Part shown: one piece after another, positions 51,732 to 60,612 of the stretch
Layout: each line of letters opens with the position of its first letter
Position numbering within the stretch: position 1 is the first letter of the stretch
From: Intrasporangium oryzae NRRL B-24470
GTDB lineage: Bacteria > Actinomycetota > Actinomycetes > Actinomycetales > Dermatophilaceae
Direction of reading: 5' to 3'
Assembly: GCF_000576595.1 (NCBI RefSeq)
Contig: NZ_AWSA01000003.1
Location: forward strand, 1 to 64,000
DNA: 64,000 bases
Made by a program: the position numbers and the translations under genes
Notes under the pieces: generated by a model
Told to the model about the DNA's origin: nothing
The model's input: only the letters and a program-made list of their open reading frames with translations
Database searches by the model: none

Positions 51732-53870
51732 CCGCGGGTGTGAAGTGCCGTCGACGCGGTGGAGCCGACCCGACAGCCAAGCGTCGAGCTGGTCGCCGCC
51801 GTGCTCGTCGTCCGGCGCGCCCGACGCGCCACCGGGGACGACCCAGCGGCTCGCGTCGCGGTCGGCGAGGTCCCAGACGTAGCGCGCGACCGGTCCCTTG
51901 GAGCACCGGTCCGTGACGCCGGGCGCGCTTCCCGCAGCGAGGACGCACCCCGTGTCGCCGGGCACCGCCGCGCGGGGGAGCATCGGCGCGCCGGGCAGCC
52001 CCTCGAGCGCGTGGATCGCGCCGAACCAGTGGCGGTCTCCCCATGTCGACACCCGATCCCCTTGCGCCGCAACGCGTTCCAACGCCACGCGAACGCCTTC
52101 GGCGACGTCGACACCCATCCGGTCGACGCCTCGCGCCATCGGCCCCCAGGTCAGCCCGATCTGGAGCGGCACGTCGAGCCAAGACTCGAGGAGCACGGAG
52201 TGCCCGGTCGGCGCGAGGAGGGGCGCGAGCCGGGGGTGCTCGGCGAACCACCCGACGAGCTCGTGCCGCCACGCCGCGAAGACGGCCGCTCCCCGGCTGT
52301 CCGGGTCGCTGTGCCCGTCCCACCCGAGCAGGACGTCGCGGACGGCGGCCGCGTCACCGTCCACCACCGCGGCCGACACGAGCTCGCGCGCGAGCCGGGC
52401 CTGGCCGTTGAGGGTGTCGACGTGGATCGCGGCGCAGTCGTCGGCCGTGAGGTCGGTGCGCTCCGCGATGAGCTCGCGGATCCGCGTCGCGCGGTGGGGC
52501 GTGGAGTACTCCACGCCGAGCCCGCCACCGCTCGCACGGTCGTTGGCGCTGACCATGACGTCGTCGACGTCGGTGACCGTGCCCGGGAGCCAGCCCTCCC
52601 ACCGGTGGCACGGGTCCCACGCAGGGACCGGACGAACCCGGTTGGCGCCGTTGCGCCGCGCGACCTTCCCGACGACGAGGTGCCGCATCGCACCCGACGT
52701 GTCGGCGACGACCGCGCTGTTGACCGGCTCGACCCATCGGGCGAGCGCCGACGTCACGTCATCGACGGTGCGCGAGCGCAGGAGCGGCAGCAGCGCGCCG
52801 AACCCGAGGTCCCCTGTCACCTGTGACGGGGTCCGGAGGCTGTATGCCGCCGGGCGGGCTTCCGTGGTCACCGTCCCCTCGCCGACGTGGCTGGCCTCGC
52901 GACCGAGTGCGGCCAGGGCCTGTTCGAGGCCGGTGACGATGGGCCCGCGTGCGGTGACGACGACGGGCACCGCGACGCGGTCCGGGTGCTCGAGCCCGTC
53001 GGCGCCCTCGCCGCGGACGCAGACCGTCTCGATCTCGTCGTCGACGGGCTCCCATCCGTCGACCCCGCGGGCCTCGAGCCTGCCGTCCTGCCTGCGCAGC
53101 TGCTCGGTCGTCAGGTCCTGGTAGTCGGCCATCGCGTTGGTGATCGCCCAGGCGACCCCGCCGGCGTGCCCGAAGTGCTGGATCCCGGGCACCCCGGGGA
53201 ACGTGAACCCGACGACGTCGAACTCGGGGCACGCGAGCCCGACCTGCTGGTAGGCGTTGGGCAGCTCGATCGTCCGGTGCGGGTCTCCCGCGATGAGGGG
53301 CCGGCCGCTCCGGGTCCGGTGGCCGCCGATGACCCAGGCGTTGCTCCCGGAGTGCCACGGTCCGCCCTCGGTGTGGAAGAGGTCGAGCCACTCCTCCCCG
53401 AGGCGGTCGGCGACGTGGGCGTTGAAGAGCTTGCCGGGGAACGTCCCGAAGAGCAGGTGGATCGCCCAGAAGACGCCGAGCGGTGTCCACGGCTCCCACG
53501 GGCGCGGCCGGCCGGCATACGCCCCCAGTCCGAGCAGGGCCGGCTCGGGGGCACCCGCGAGGCCGAGCGGCATACCCTCGTTGACCCCTTCGACGTAGGC
53601 GTCGACGAACGCCCGGGTCTCCGGGTCGAGGCCGGCGTGGAAGTCCCGGGCCGTCGGCTCGAGGCGTACCTGTTGGGCGAAGCGGTCCCAGGCCAGGCCG
53701 TCGGGCCCGAGGTACTCGGCCGTACGGCCCTCCATCCGCCAGCGCGCGAGCTCCATCTGCCACGCGCGGTCGCGCGCGGCCTCACGGCCCTGCAGGTGGG
53801 CGAGCGCGAGCACGTCGTCCGCGCGCAGGTGGGGGATGCCCCACCGGTCGCGGCGCACCTCACCGGTCAT
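51720..53870 (-). CDS. Penicillin acylase family (Ntn-hydrolase)
   Basis: 716 aa. A-chain start VRRDRWGIPHLRADDVLALAHLQGREAARDRAWQMELARWRMEGRTAEYLG; the autocatalytic site and nucleophile Ser begin the B-chain at HSGSNAWVIGG (about residue 205). Downstream Asn/oxyanion motifs WAITNAMADYQDL and SANDRASGG are present. No signal peptide, so a cytoplasmic amidohydrolase, e.g. on acyl-homoserine lactones or other N-acyl compounds; substrate unknown. Start ATG 53870; longer frame upstream is the shadow of the next gene. 16 nt after the 157-aa gene, probably one operon. Confidence 0.9.
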   Translation of the reverse strand: MTGEVRRDRWGIPHLRADDVLALAHLQGREAARDRAWQMELARWRMEGRTAEYLGPDGLAWDRFAQQVRLEPTARDFHAGLDPETRAFVDAYVEGVNEGMPLGLAGAPEPALLGLGAYAGRPRPWEPWTPLGVFWAIHLLFGTFPGKLFNAHVADRLGEEWLDLFHTEGGPWHSGSNAWVIGGHRTRSGRPLIAGDPHRTIELPNAYQQVGLACPEFDVVGFTFPGVPGIQHFGHAGGVAWAITNAMADYQDLTTEQLRRQDGRLEARGVDGWEPVDDEIETVCVRGEGADGLEHPDRVAVPVVVTARGPIVTGLEQALAALGREASHVGEGTVTTEARPAAYSLRTPSQVTGDLGFGALLPLLRSRTVDDVTSALARWVEPVNSAVVADTSGAMRHLVVGKVARRNGANRVRPVPAWDPCHRWEGWLPGTVTDVDDVMVSANDRASGGGLGVEYSTPHRATRIRELIAERTDLTADDCAAIHVDTLNGQARLARELVSAAVVDGDAAAVRDVLLGWDGHSDPDSRGAAVFAAWRHELVGWFAEHPRLAPLLAPTGHSVLLESWLDVPLQIGLTWGPMARGVDRMGVDVAEGVRVALERVAAQGDRVSTWGDRHWFGAIHALEGLPGAPMLPRAAVPGDTGCVLAAGSAPGVTDRCSKGPVARYVWDLADRDASRWVVPGGASGAPDDEHGGDQLDAWLSGRLHRVDGTSHPRFDV

Positions 53871-53886
53871 GGGTTCGCGGCCGGGC

Positions 53887-54360
53887 TCAGGCGAGGAGCT
53901 CGCGCTCGATCTCGCGGAAGAAGGCTCCCGCGAGCCGGCGGTACTGGTCCTGGGTGAGGCGGATCGGGTCGCCGACGGCGAGGCCGAGGACCGAGCGTTG
54001 CTGGTCGAAGGGGAAGTCCGGGTCCTCGAGGACCGTGCCGCCGCCATCCAGGAGCGACCGGGCAAGGACGCGCACCTCGGCGACCGCGCCTCCCGGTCGG
54101 GTCCGGGCGCTGCCCGTGGCGTCGGGGGTGAGGTGGGGGGTGAGGTCGGGGCGCTGGGCGAAGTACCCGTCGAGGACGAGGAGCATGTTGTTGAAGTACT
54201 CGGACTCGAGGGAGGCGAGGGCGCTCTCGAGCTCGCTCACGTCGGCGTCGCCGTGGTCGCGCGCGGCGCCGGCGACCTCCCGCCACATGGCCACCTGGGT
54301 CTCCGACCGGGACTGGCAGGCATCGAGGTAGTCCCGGTCGTAGGCCCATGTGTCGCGCAT
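53887..54360 (-). CDS. Conserved hypothetical helical protein
   Basis: 157 aa, soluble, with helices around RDYLDACQSRSETQVAMWREVAGAA, ELESALASLESEYFNNMLLVLDGYF and YRRLAGAFFREIERELL. Not recognised. ATG 54360 has TAGTCT 6 nt upstream. First gene of the operon with penicillin acylase. Confidence 0.65.
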   Translation of the reverse strand: MRDTWAYDRDYLDACQSRSETQVAMWREVAGAARDHGDADVSELESALASLESEYFNNMLLVLDGYFAQRPDLTPHLTPDATGSARTRPGGAVAEVRVLARSLLDGGGTVLEDPDFPFDQQRSVLGLAVGDPIRLTQDQYRRLAGAFFREIERELLA

Positions 54361-54366
54361 GACCCC

Positions 54367-54372
54367 AGACTA
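54367..54372 (-). promoter_or_regulatory. -10 box (TAGTCT) of the acylase operon
   Basis: TAGTCT, 6 nt before ATG 54360; leaderless. Confidence 0.5.
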
Positions 54373-54419
54373 ATCAGCGAGTCCGTGGATGCGGGGCACT
54401 CCCGGGTACAGGGTCGCAC

Positions 54420-54425
54420 TAGCGT
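54420..54425 (+). promoter_or_regulatory. -10 box (TAGCGT) of the DUF2237 gene
   Basis: TAGCGT, 6 nt before ATG 54432; leaderless. Confidence 0.55.
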
Positions 54426-54431
54426 TGGGCC

Positions 54432-54827
54432 ATGGCGCGTGGAGAACGCAACGTGCTCGGTGGCGAGCTCGAGGAGTGCGGTACCGACCCGATGACGGGC
54501 TTCTACCGCGACGGGTGCTGCACGAGCGGTCCGGAGGACCGTGGGAGCCACACGGTCTGCGCGATCATGACGTCCGAGTTCCTCGCCCACCAGAGCAGCG
54601 TCGGCAACGACCTGTCGACACCCCGTCCGGAGTGGCGCTTCCCGGGGCTCGTGCCGGGCGATCGCTGGTGCGTCGTCGCGGCGCGCTGGCTCGAGGCGCA
54701 GCAGGCCGGGGTCGCCGCGCCCGTCATGCTCGTGGCGACGCATGAGCGGGCGCTCGACGTCATCCCGCTCCAGCTGCTCCAGGCGTATGCCGCCGACGTC
54801 CCCGACGACCCGAGCTCGCTCCTCTGA
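54432..54827 (+). CDS. DUF2237 family protein
   Basis: 131 aa. The family pattern is complete: NVLGGELEECGTDPMTGFYRDGCC, HTVCAIMTSEFL, GNDLSTPRPEWRFPGLVPGDRWCVVAARWLEA and APVMLVATHERALDVIPLQLLQAYA. Several conserved Cys suggest a metal or disulphide; function unknown. Confidence 0.9.
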   Translation: MARGERNVLGGELEECGTDPMTGFYRDGCCTSGPEDRGSHTVCAIMTSEFLAHQSSVGNDLSTPRPEWRFPGLVPGDRWCVVAARWLEAQQAGVAAPVMLVATHERALDVIPLQLLQAYAADVPDDPSSLL

Positions 54828-54916
54828 GGGCTGGGCCGGTCCCCAGCCGGGCGGCGCGGGTGTGCGCCAGGAGGCGTTCGGGCGCGGGCGAAAGCCGGCC
54901 CGGCGGCATACGACGG

Positions 54917-54922
54917 CATACT
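54917..54922 (+). promoter_or_regulatory. -10 box (CATACT) of the pentapeptide-repeat gene
   Basis: CATACT, 7 nt before ATG 54930; the second of two GGCATAC cores 11 nt apart. Confidence 0.45.
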
Positions 54923-54929
54923 GGCGGGC

Positions 54930-55742
54930 ATGGCGGGGACGGGCGACGGCGACGCGGGCGGGCGGCTCTCCCCCGCTCCGGCACTGACTCCCGACTGCGC
55001 CCGGTGCTTCGGGCTGTGCTGTGTCGCACTGCCCTTCGCGCGCTCGGCCGACTTCCCCGTCGACAAGCCAGGCGGCGAGCCGTGCCGCAACCTCCTCGAC
55101 GACTTCCGCTGTGGGATCCACGACCGGCTTCGCGCCGACGGCTGGAAGGGCTGCACGGTCTTCGACTGCTTCGGCGCGGGCCAGCAGGCGTCGCAGGTGA
55201 CCTTCGGCGGGGTCTCGTGGCGGGACGCTCCGGCGACCGCCGCTCGCATGTATGCCGTCCTGCCCGTCATGCGGCAGCTGCACGAGGTCCTCGCCCTCCT
55301 GCGCGAGGCCGTGGGCCTGGCACCCGGCGACGCCCTCGAGGCGGCCCTGGGTGACGTGCACGACGACGTGGTCGCGCTCACGGCGGCCCCGGTCGAGATG
55401 CTCCTCTGCGTGGACCTTCGTGAGCTCCGCGGCCGCGTCGGTGACCTGTTGCAGCGCACGAGTGCAACCGTCCGCGAACGGGTGCGGGCGGCAGCCACGA
55501 TCCCGACGCCGCCTCGGGGGGCCCGCCCCGGCGCGGACCTCGTCGGTGCCGACCTCCGCGGGCTCGACCTGCGCACGGCGGATCTTCGCGGGGCGCTGCT
55601 CATCGCCGCGGACCTGCGCGGCGCCCGGCTCGGCGCGGCCGACCTGCTGGGCGCGGACCTGCGCGACGCGGACCTGCGTGGGGCCGACCTGGAGGGCGCC
55701 CTGTTCCTCACGCGCCCCCAACTCGCCGCGGCCCGGACCTGA
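54930..55742 (+). CDS. Cys-rich N-domain plus pentapeptide-repeat protein
   Basis: 270 aa. Residues about 20-85 hold eight Cys (DCARCFGLCC, EPCRNL, FRCGIHD, GCTVFDCFG), resembling a YkgJ-like zinc/iron-chelating domain. A helical middle (100-185) leads to A(D/N)LxX pentapeptide repeats from about residue 195 (GADLVGADLRGLDLRTADLR), forming a right-handed beta-helix of about two to three coils. Partner and function unknown. Confidence 0.8.
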   Translation: MAGTGDGDAGGRLSPAPALTPDCARCFGLCCVALPFARSADFPVDKPGGEPCRNLLDDFRCGIHDRLRADGWKGCTVFDCFGAGQQASQVTFGGVSWRDAPATAARMYAVLPVMRQLHEVLALLREAVGLAPGDALEAALGDVHDDVVALTAAPVEMLLCVDLRELRGRVGDLLQRTSATVRERVRAAATIPTPPRGARPGADLVGADLRGLDLRTADLRGALLIAADLRGARLGAADLLGADLRDADLRGADLEGALFLTRPQLAAART

Positions 55743-55789
55743 GCCGGAGCGGTCGAGATGGGCCAAGGAGGGACACGTGACGGCGCGCG

Positions 55790-55826
55790 CTACGGCACTG
55801 CCCAGCGAGGTTGAGCAGTGCCGTGG
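55790..55826. repeat. Palindromic intergenic repeat, copy E
   Basis: CTACGGCACTGCCCA, loop GCGAGGT, then TGAGCAGTGCCGTGG. First of three tandem copies. Confidence 0.75.
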
Positions 55827-55850
55827 CGAACGCGGAACGGCCCGCACCCC

Positions 55851-55887
55851 TTACGGCACTGCCCAGCGAGGTTGAGCAGTGCCGTAG
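55851..55887. repeat. Palindromic intergenic repeat, copy F
   Basis: Same core and loop as copy E, 61 bp later; the flank CGAACGCGGAAC type sequence is repeated too, so the unit is about 62 bp. Confidence 0.75.
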
Positions 55888-55914
55888 CCAACGCGGAACC
55901 GCACCCCGCAGCCC

Positions 55915-55951
55915 TTACGGCACTGCCCAGGAATCGTGAGCAGTGCCGTAG
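55915..55951. repeat. Palindromic intergenic repeat, copy G
   Basis: Third copy, 64 bp after F, with a different loop (GGAATCG); flank GCGAACGCGAAGC again present. Confidence 0.75.
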
Positions 55952-56021
55952 CGAACGCGAAGCAGCACCGCATCACGTCGTGGGTAAGTTCGTGGCGTTC
56001 GGGCCCCACCGGGCCGTCCGA

Positions 56022-56113
56022 CGACTGACAATCAGTCGACCCAGACCAGCCAGACCAGCCAGTCCAGCCAGACCAGCGAGACCAACCAGACCAGCCAGAC
56101 CAGCCAGAACGAC
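56022..56113. repeat. Small hairpin and 9-bp tandem repeat (CAGACCAGC)
   Basis: CGACTGA-CAA-TCAGTCG hairpin (56022-56038) then about eight 9-bp units, mostly CAGACCAGC with single changes (56042-56113), directly upstream of the lipoprotein gene. The frame in phase with the lipoprotein has no start codon, so it is non-coding. Confidence 0.7.
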
Positions 56114-56130
56114 CGACCGGGGAGACGGAC

Positions 56131-56748
56131 GTGCGCCACACCACCGCAGCCGCGCTGCTCATCGCCGCTGCCCTGCCCGGACTCGCGGCGTGCACGTCGG
56201 GCAACCCCCAGGTCGAGCTCAGCCAGGCCGGGTCGGGGGCTGGGTCGACGCCGACCGTGACGGTGACGGTCGTCGACCCGAACGGTCCACCCGTCACTGC
56301 GACGGCCACCGTGACGGTGACGGCGACCCCGACGGTGACCGTGACCATGCCGCCGCGGCCCACGCCGACGACGACGGCGGCGTTCACGCAGGCCGTCGCG
56401 CTCGTCAGCTACCAGAACCTCGTGTCCGACATCGCCCTTCTCGACGCCATGACACTGACGGGCAGCCCCGCCGCACTCCAGCTCGACGTCCTCGCGCAGC
56501 ACTTCGCAACTCTCGAGTCGACGGGGGCACCGCCCGGTCTCGACCCGCCCACGTACTTCGGCCGTCTCGCCTCCCTCCGGCTCTTCGCCGATGCAGCGTC
56601 CGAGGAAGCGGCCGCGGGTTCACCCCAGGCCGCAGCCCGCTACGTCGTGATCCGCCGCGAGACCGGCGTGCTCCTCGGGCTCGTCAACGGCGCCCTCCGG
56701 ACGTCGCTGGCGCTGCCGGCTCCGCCGGCAACCTCGACGACGCACTGA
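56131..56748 (+). CDS. Hypothetical lipoprotein
   Basis: 205 aa. Signal peptide MRHTTAAALLIAAALPG with lipobox LAAC (Cys about residue 21), so lipid-anchored outside the membrane. A Thr/Val/Pro-rich linker (VTVTVVDPNGPPVTATATVTVTA) precedes a helical domain (about 80-195). Not recognised. GTG 56131 follows GGGGAG. Unusual repeats lie directly upstream. Confidence 0.75.
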   Translation: MRHTTAAALLIAAALPGLAACTSGNPQVELSQAGSGAGSTPTVTVTVVDPNGPPVTATATVTVTATPTVTVTMPPRPTPTTTAAFTQAVALVSYQNLVSDIALLDAMTLTGSPAALQLDVLAQHFATLESTGAPPGLDPPTYFGRLASLRLFADAASEEAAAGSPQAAARYVVIRRETGVLLGLVNGALRTSLALPAPPATSTTH

Positions 56749-56761
56749 GCGACCACCCCGG

Positions 56762-57748
56762 TCACGCCGTGTCTCGAGAGGGCGGCGGGTCGGCGTGGAC
56801 CCACCGCTTGAGGCTTGATCGGCGCCGCGCCGGCACGCGGGACCAGACCGCCTGCTGGAGGGCGAGGGTCGCCCACCCCGCGATGGCCATGCCGGTGAGG
56901 TTGACGACGAGCTGCAGGCCGCTGCCGCGCACCTCGTCCCAGGCGCCGAACGCGAGGCCGAGCGCGACGTTGCCTGCCGCCGGGATCGTCGTGACCGAGA
57001 TGAAGACGCCACTCAGGCCGCCGACCTTCGCCGAGGTGAGGGAGAGGACGCCGGCCGCCGCCGCGAGGACGGCGACGATCACCGACCACTGGTCGGGCGT
57101 GTAGATGAAGCCGGTCTGGGGCCGGGGGCCGGTGACGTCCCGGAGGGTCACCCAGCCGAGGGCCCGGCCGAGGAGTCCGGCGCCGGCGGTGACGACGATC
57201 GCGACGGCGAAGCCGACGAGGAGGGCCCGGAGAGCCACCCCGAAGAGCAGGGGACGCCGCCGGACCAGGGCGACACCCAGGGCCGCGATGGCCCCGAACT
57301 CCGGGCCGAGGACCATCGCGCCGATGACGAGGATCTGCGAGTCGAGGACGATCGCGATCCCCGCGATGAGCGTCGCGAGGCACATGAACGAGATGAACGT
57401 CCAGTTGAGCTCGCTGTCGTCGTAGGACCGCTGGGCCACCTCAGCCCAGACGACGGCATCCGCGCTGCTGCCCGGCATCCGCTCGTCGGCGTCGAAACCC
57501 GACTGGGAGATCCACGTCGTGACCGGCTCGACGTGGAGACTGCCCTCGCGATGGACGCCGATCTCGCGGAGCCGGTCGATGACCTCGTTCGCCCCCTCAC
57601 GGGCGACGTCGGCGTGGACGAGGTCGCCGGGCGGGCGCACCGAGGCGCCGCGAACCACCGACAGGGTGCTGACGGCGGGTGAGGCCCCGAGGGCCTCGGT
57701 CACCTCGTCCGTGAGGGCGCCTGGCGTCGTGATGGTGAGTCGGAGCAT
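56762..57748 (-). CDS. DUF389 membrane protein
   Basis: 328 aa. N-terminal ACT/GlnB-like domain ([19 protein letters not shown] ... about 1-75), then DUF389 with about six membrane helices and the motif [27 protein letters not shown]. Function unknown. ATG 57748 has GAGACT 6 nt upstream (57755-57760). Convergent with the lipoprotein gene, 13 nt apart. Confidence 0.88.
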   Translation of the reverse strand: MLRLTITTPGALTDEVTEALGASPAVSTLSVVRGASVRPPGDLVHADVAREGANEVIDRLREIGVHREGSLHVEPVTTWISQSGFDADERMPGSSADAVVWAEVAQRSYDDSELNWTFISFMCLATLIAGIAIVLDSQILVIGAMVLGPEFGAIAALGVALVRRRPLLFGVALRALLVGFAVAIVVTAGAGLLGRALGWVTLRDVTGPRPQTGFIYTPDQWSVIVAVLAAAAGVLSLTSAKVGGLSGVFISVTTIPAAGNVALGLAFGAWDEVRGSGLQLVVNLTGMAIAGWATLALQQAVWSRVPARRRSSLKRWVHADPPPSRDTA

Positions 57749-57754
57749 GGGGCT

Positions 57755-57760
57755 CAGTCT
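57755..57760 (-). promoter_or_regulatory. -10-like box (GAGACT) of the DUF389 gene
   Basis: GAGACT, 6 nt before ATG 57748. Confidence 0.45.
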
Positions 57761-57886
57761 CCACCGCCCCGGGCCGCACGCCCGGCGAGACGCGGCGGGC
57801 GGCCAGAGGCCGGCACCCGCCGGCCCACATCTCGATCCCGCACGACCCCTTGACGGCGGAACGCCTCGCCGGGGAGGGTGCGCACC

Positions 57887-59071
57887 GTGACCTCACTGAC
57901 CGAGCACCCGCACGCCCGCCACCGCCTCGCGGCCGGGGCCGCCTTCTTCGTGCAGGGGCTGCTCTTCATCTCGCTGACGACGCGCCTTCCCCAGATCCAG
58001 CGCAGATGGGACCTCGACGAGCTCGCCGTGAGCGGCCTGCTCCTCCTGGTCGTCCTCCTGGCCGGCGCCGGCTCGGTCCTCGCGGAGCTCGTCGCGGCAC
58101 GGTCCTCGAGCGCCGTCGTCGTCCGTCTCGGGTTCGTCCTCGCGACCGTGGGGTTCGCGGCGGCGCTCCTCGCCCCGGCGTTCGGGGTGTTCGTCGCCGG
58201 GCTCGCCGTGTACGGCCTCGCCCTCGGGATCGTCGACGCCTCGAGCAACATGCAGGCGGTGACTGTCGAGCACCTCTACGGCCGGCCGATCCTCCCGTCG
58301 TTCCACGGGTTCTGGACTGCGGGCGGCATCGTCGGCACGCTCCTGACGCTCGCGACCGCCGGCACCGAGCTCGGCGTCCGCCTGCTGCCGCTTCTCCTCT
58401 TCCCTGTCGCGGTGCTCGCCGCGCCCTTCGTCACGAAGGACCGCCTTCCCTCCCCCGCCGCAGCCGCGGCGGTGCCGTGGCGGCGCATCGTCCTGCTCGG
58501 CCTCGCGATGGTGCTCTTCTACATGGTCGACACCGCTGCCACGACGTGGGGGCCGGTCTACCTCGGCGGGACGCTCGATGCCCCGGAACGGCTCACCGCC
58601 CTCGCCACCCTGCCCTACCTCGTCGCGACCCTCATCGCGCGCGGGCTCGGCGACGGCCTCGTCGACCGGCACGGCGCCGTGTGGATGCTGCGCCTCAGCG
58701 GGGTCGTCGCGTCGGCCGCTCTCGCCGTCATCGTCTTCGCCCCGACGTGGCCGATCGCCGTCGCCGGGTTCACCGTGCTCGGCGGCGCCGTCGCGACGAT
58801 CGCACCGCTCAGCTTCTCCGCCGCGGCGGCCATCGCCGGTGGCGACGACTTCGCGAGCAGCCAGGACCGCGTCGACCAGGTCATCGCCCGGTTCAACCAG
58901 TTCAACTACGTCGGGGCGCTCCTCGGCGCCGTGCTGACCGGTGCCGTCGGGTCGGGCAACCTCCGGCTCGGCTTCGCCGTGCCGATGGTCCTCATCCTCG
59001 GGATCATCCCGCTCGCCTCGCAGTTCGCCATCGTCCGGCGCCGGGTGCCGGCGGTCGCCCCCTCGAGCTAG
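57887..59071 (+). CDS. MFS transporter, 12 helices
   Basis: 394 aa, YbjJ-like: opening [24 protein letters not shown], the motif [35 protein letters not shown] in the fourth to fifth helix, and [11 protein letters not shown]. Substrate unknown; homologues are sugar or inner-membrane transporters. GTG 57887 follows GGGGAGG at 8 nt; GTG 57878 is the alternative. The stop overlaps that of the MocR gene by 3 nt. Confidence 0.87.
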   Translation: MTSLTEHPHARHRLAAGAAFFVQGLLFISLTTRLPQIQRRWDLDELAVSGLLLLVVLLAGAGSVLAELVAARSSSAVVVRLGFVLATVGFAAALLAPAFGVFVAGLAVYGLALGIVDASSNMQAVTVEHLYGRPILPSFHGFWTAGGIVGTLLTLATAGTELGVRLLPLLLFPVAVLAAPFVTKDRLPSPAAAAAVPWRRIVLLGLAMVLFYMVDTAATTWGPVYLGGTLDAPERLTALATLPYLVATLIARGLGDGLVDRHGAVWMLRLSGVVASAALAVIVFAPTWPIAVAGFTVLGGAVATIAPLSFSAAAAIAGGDDFASSQDRVDQVIARFNQFNYVGALLGAVLTGAVGSGNLRLGFAVPMVLILGIIPLASQFAIVRRRVPAVAPSS

Positions 59072-60516
59072 CGAACGGCGTCGATCGCGCCGGCAAGTCG
59101 CCGGACGACGAGAGGGATCGCCTCGGCCCCGACCGCACCGAACCCGAGCGCCAAGCCCTGCCGCGCCGGCTGGTCGCCGTATCGCACCGACAGCGGGTCG
59201 ACGCGGACCCGCGCGGCGAGCGCCGCCTCGGCCACGTCCACGTCGGAGACCCGCTCGTCGCGCAGCACGGCGCAGACGTGCAGCCCGGCGGCCGACGGGA
59301 CGACGTCGACAACGCCGGAGAGCTGCCCGTCCAGCTCGCTGAGGAGGGTCTCGCGCCGCTCGCGGTAGACCTTCGTGGCGCGACGGACGTGCGCCGCGTG
59401 GTGGCCCTCGGCGAGGAAGCGGGTGAGGGCGCCCTGGGTGACGGGGTCGCCGTTCCAGTCGGAGACCCGCTTCGCCTCCCGGAAGGCCCGCTGGACCGAA
59501 GTCGGCACGATGGCGTAGCCGACCCGCAGTGCCGGGAGCAGCGACTTGGAGAACGAGCCGACATAGACGACGCGGCCGTCGGCGTCGAGGCTCTGGAGCG
59601 GCTCGAGCGGCCGGTCGGCGAACCGGAACTCGCTGTCGTAGTCGTCCTCGACGACCACCGCGTCATGGCGGATCGCCCACTCCAGCAGGGCGGTCCGGCG
59701 GGCGAGCGACATGGCGACCCCGGTCGGGAACTGGTGCGAGGGCGTGACGTAGACGACCCGGGCGTCGTCGGGAAGGGCCTCGACGACGAGCCCCTCCCCG
59801 TCGACGGGGACGCCCACGACCCGCGCTCGGTGCGTCTCGAGGAGACGGCGGGCCGCGGTGTATCCGGGGTCCTCGACGGCGACGACGGCGCCGGGCTCGA
59901 CGAGGACCCGCGCCACGAGGTCGAGCGCCTGCTGGGCCCCGGTCGTGACGACGACGTCGTCACGGGAGGCGACGACGTGACGGGACAGACCGGCGTACCG
60001 CGCGATCTCGGCCTGCAGGAGCGGGTTGCCGGGAACGTCGTAGGTCTCCCACCCGTGCGGGGCGCGGCGCAGCTGCGCCGAGACGAGCCGCCGCCACAGG
60101 GCGAGCGGGAAGAGCGAGACGTCGGGCACGCCGAGCGTGAGGTCGTATGCCGCCGGGCCGGCTTCCCGTCGGGAGGCGGCGAACGCGGGTGGCGGGTCGA
60201 CCCCGGCCCAGAGCGGAACCGGCGACACGACCCCGGGACGCGCGTGACGGGCGAGCCGCGGGCCTTGGCGGCAGGCGTCGGTGACGTAGGTTCCCGACCC
60301 GGCCCGGCTGTCGAGGAACTGTTCCGCGACGAGACGGTCGTAGGCCGCGCTGACGGTCCCACGTGCGACGCCAAGGGACCGGGCGAGCTGGCGCGTCGGG
60401 GGGACGCGCACCCCGGGCGCGAGCCGCCCGTCGAGGACGGCCACGCGGATCTGGGCGTAGATCGAGGTGGCGAGGTCACCGGTGCCGGTCTCGTCGAGGC
60501 CGATGTGCAGCTCCAT
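59068..60516 (-). CDS. MocR-type regulator (GntR HTH fused to PLP aminotransferase)
   Basis: 482 aa. GntR winged helix at residues 10-75 (IYAQIRVAVLDGRLAPGVRVPPTRQLARSLGVARGTVSAAYDRL), then a fold-type I aminotransferase domain with DDYDSEFRF and the PLP lysine in VGSFSKSLLPALRVGY. Such proteins sense PLP or an amino-acid-PLP adduct and often control a neighbouring transporter or metabolic gene. Leaderless ATG 60516, TAGGCT 6 nt upstream. Confidence 0.92.
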   Translation of the reverse strand: MELHIGLDETGTGDLATSIYAQIRVAVLDGRLAPGVRVPPTRQLARSLGVARGTVSAAYDRLVAEQFLDSRAGSGTYVTDACRQGPRLARHARPGVVSPVPLWAGVDPPPAFAASRREAGPAAYDLTLGVPDVSLFPLALWRRLVSAQLRRAPHGWETYDVPGNPLLQAEIARYAGLSRHVVASRDDVVVTTGAQQALDLVARVLVEPGAVVAVEDPGYTAARRLLETHRARVVGVPVDGEGLVVEALPDDARVVYVTPSHQFPTGVAMSLARRTALLEWAIRHDAVVVEDDYDSEFRFADRPLEPLQSLDADGRVVYVGSFSKSLLPALRVGYAIVPTSVQRAFREAKRVSDWNGDPVTQGALTRFLAEGHHAAHVRRATKVYRERRETLLSELDGQLSGVVDVVPSAAGLHVCAVLRDERVSDVDVAEAALAARVRVDPLSVRYGDQPARQGLALGFGAVGAEAIPLVVRRLAGAIDAVR

Positions 60517-60522
60517 CGGCCC

Positions 60523-60528
60523 AGCCTA
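60523..60528 (-). promoter_or_regulatory. -10 box (TAGGCT) of the mocR-like gene
   Basis: TAGGCT, 6 nt before ATG 60516. Confidence 0.55.
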
Positions 60529-60543
60529 GGCGCGCGACCCGCT

Positions 60544-60580
60544 GATTGGACCAAACCGAATGCCAGGATCTGGATCTTCT
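60544..60580. promoter_or_regulatory. Candidate MocR operator between mocR and APC gene
   Basis: GATTGGACCAAAC (60544) and CTGGATCTTCT (60568) look like degenerate direct repeats of the ATTGGACC type bound by several MocR regulators. Confidence 0.35.
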
Positions 60581-60612
60581 CACCGGTCCACCTGACCGGC
60601 AGGCTGGTCAGC

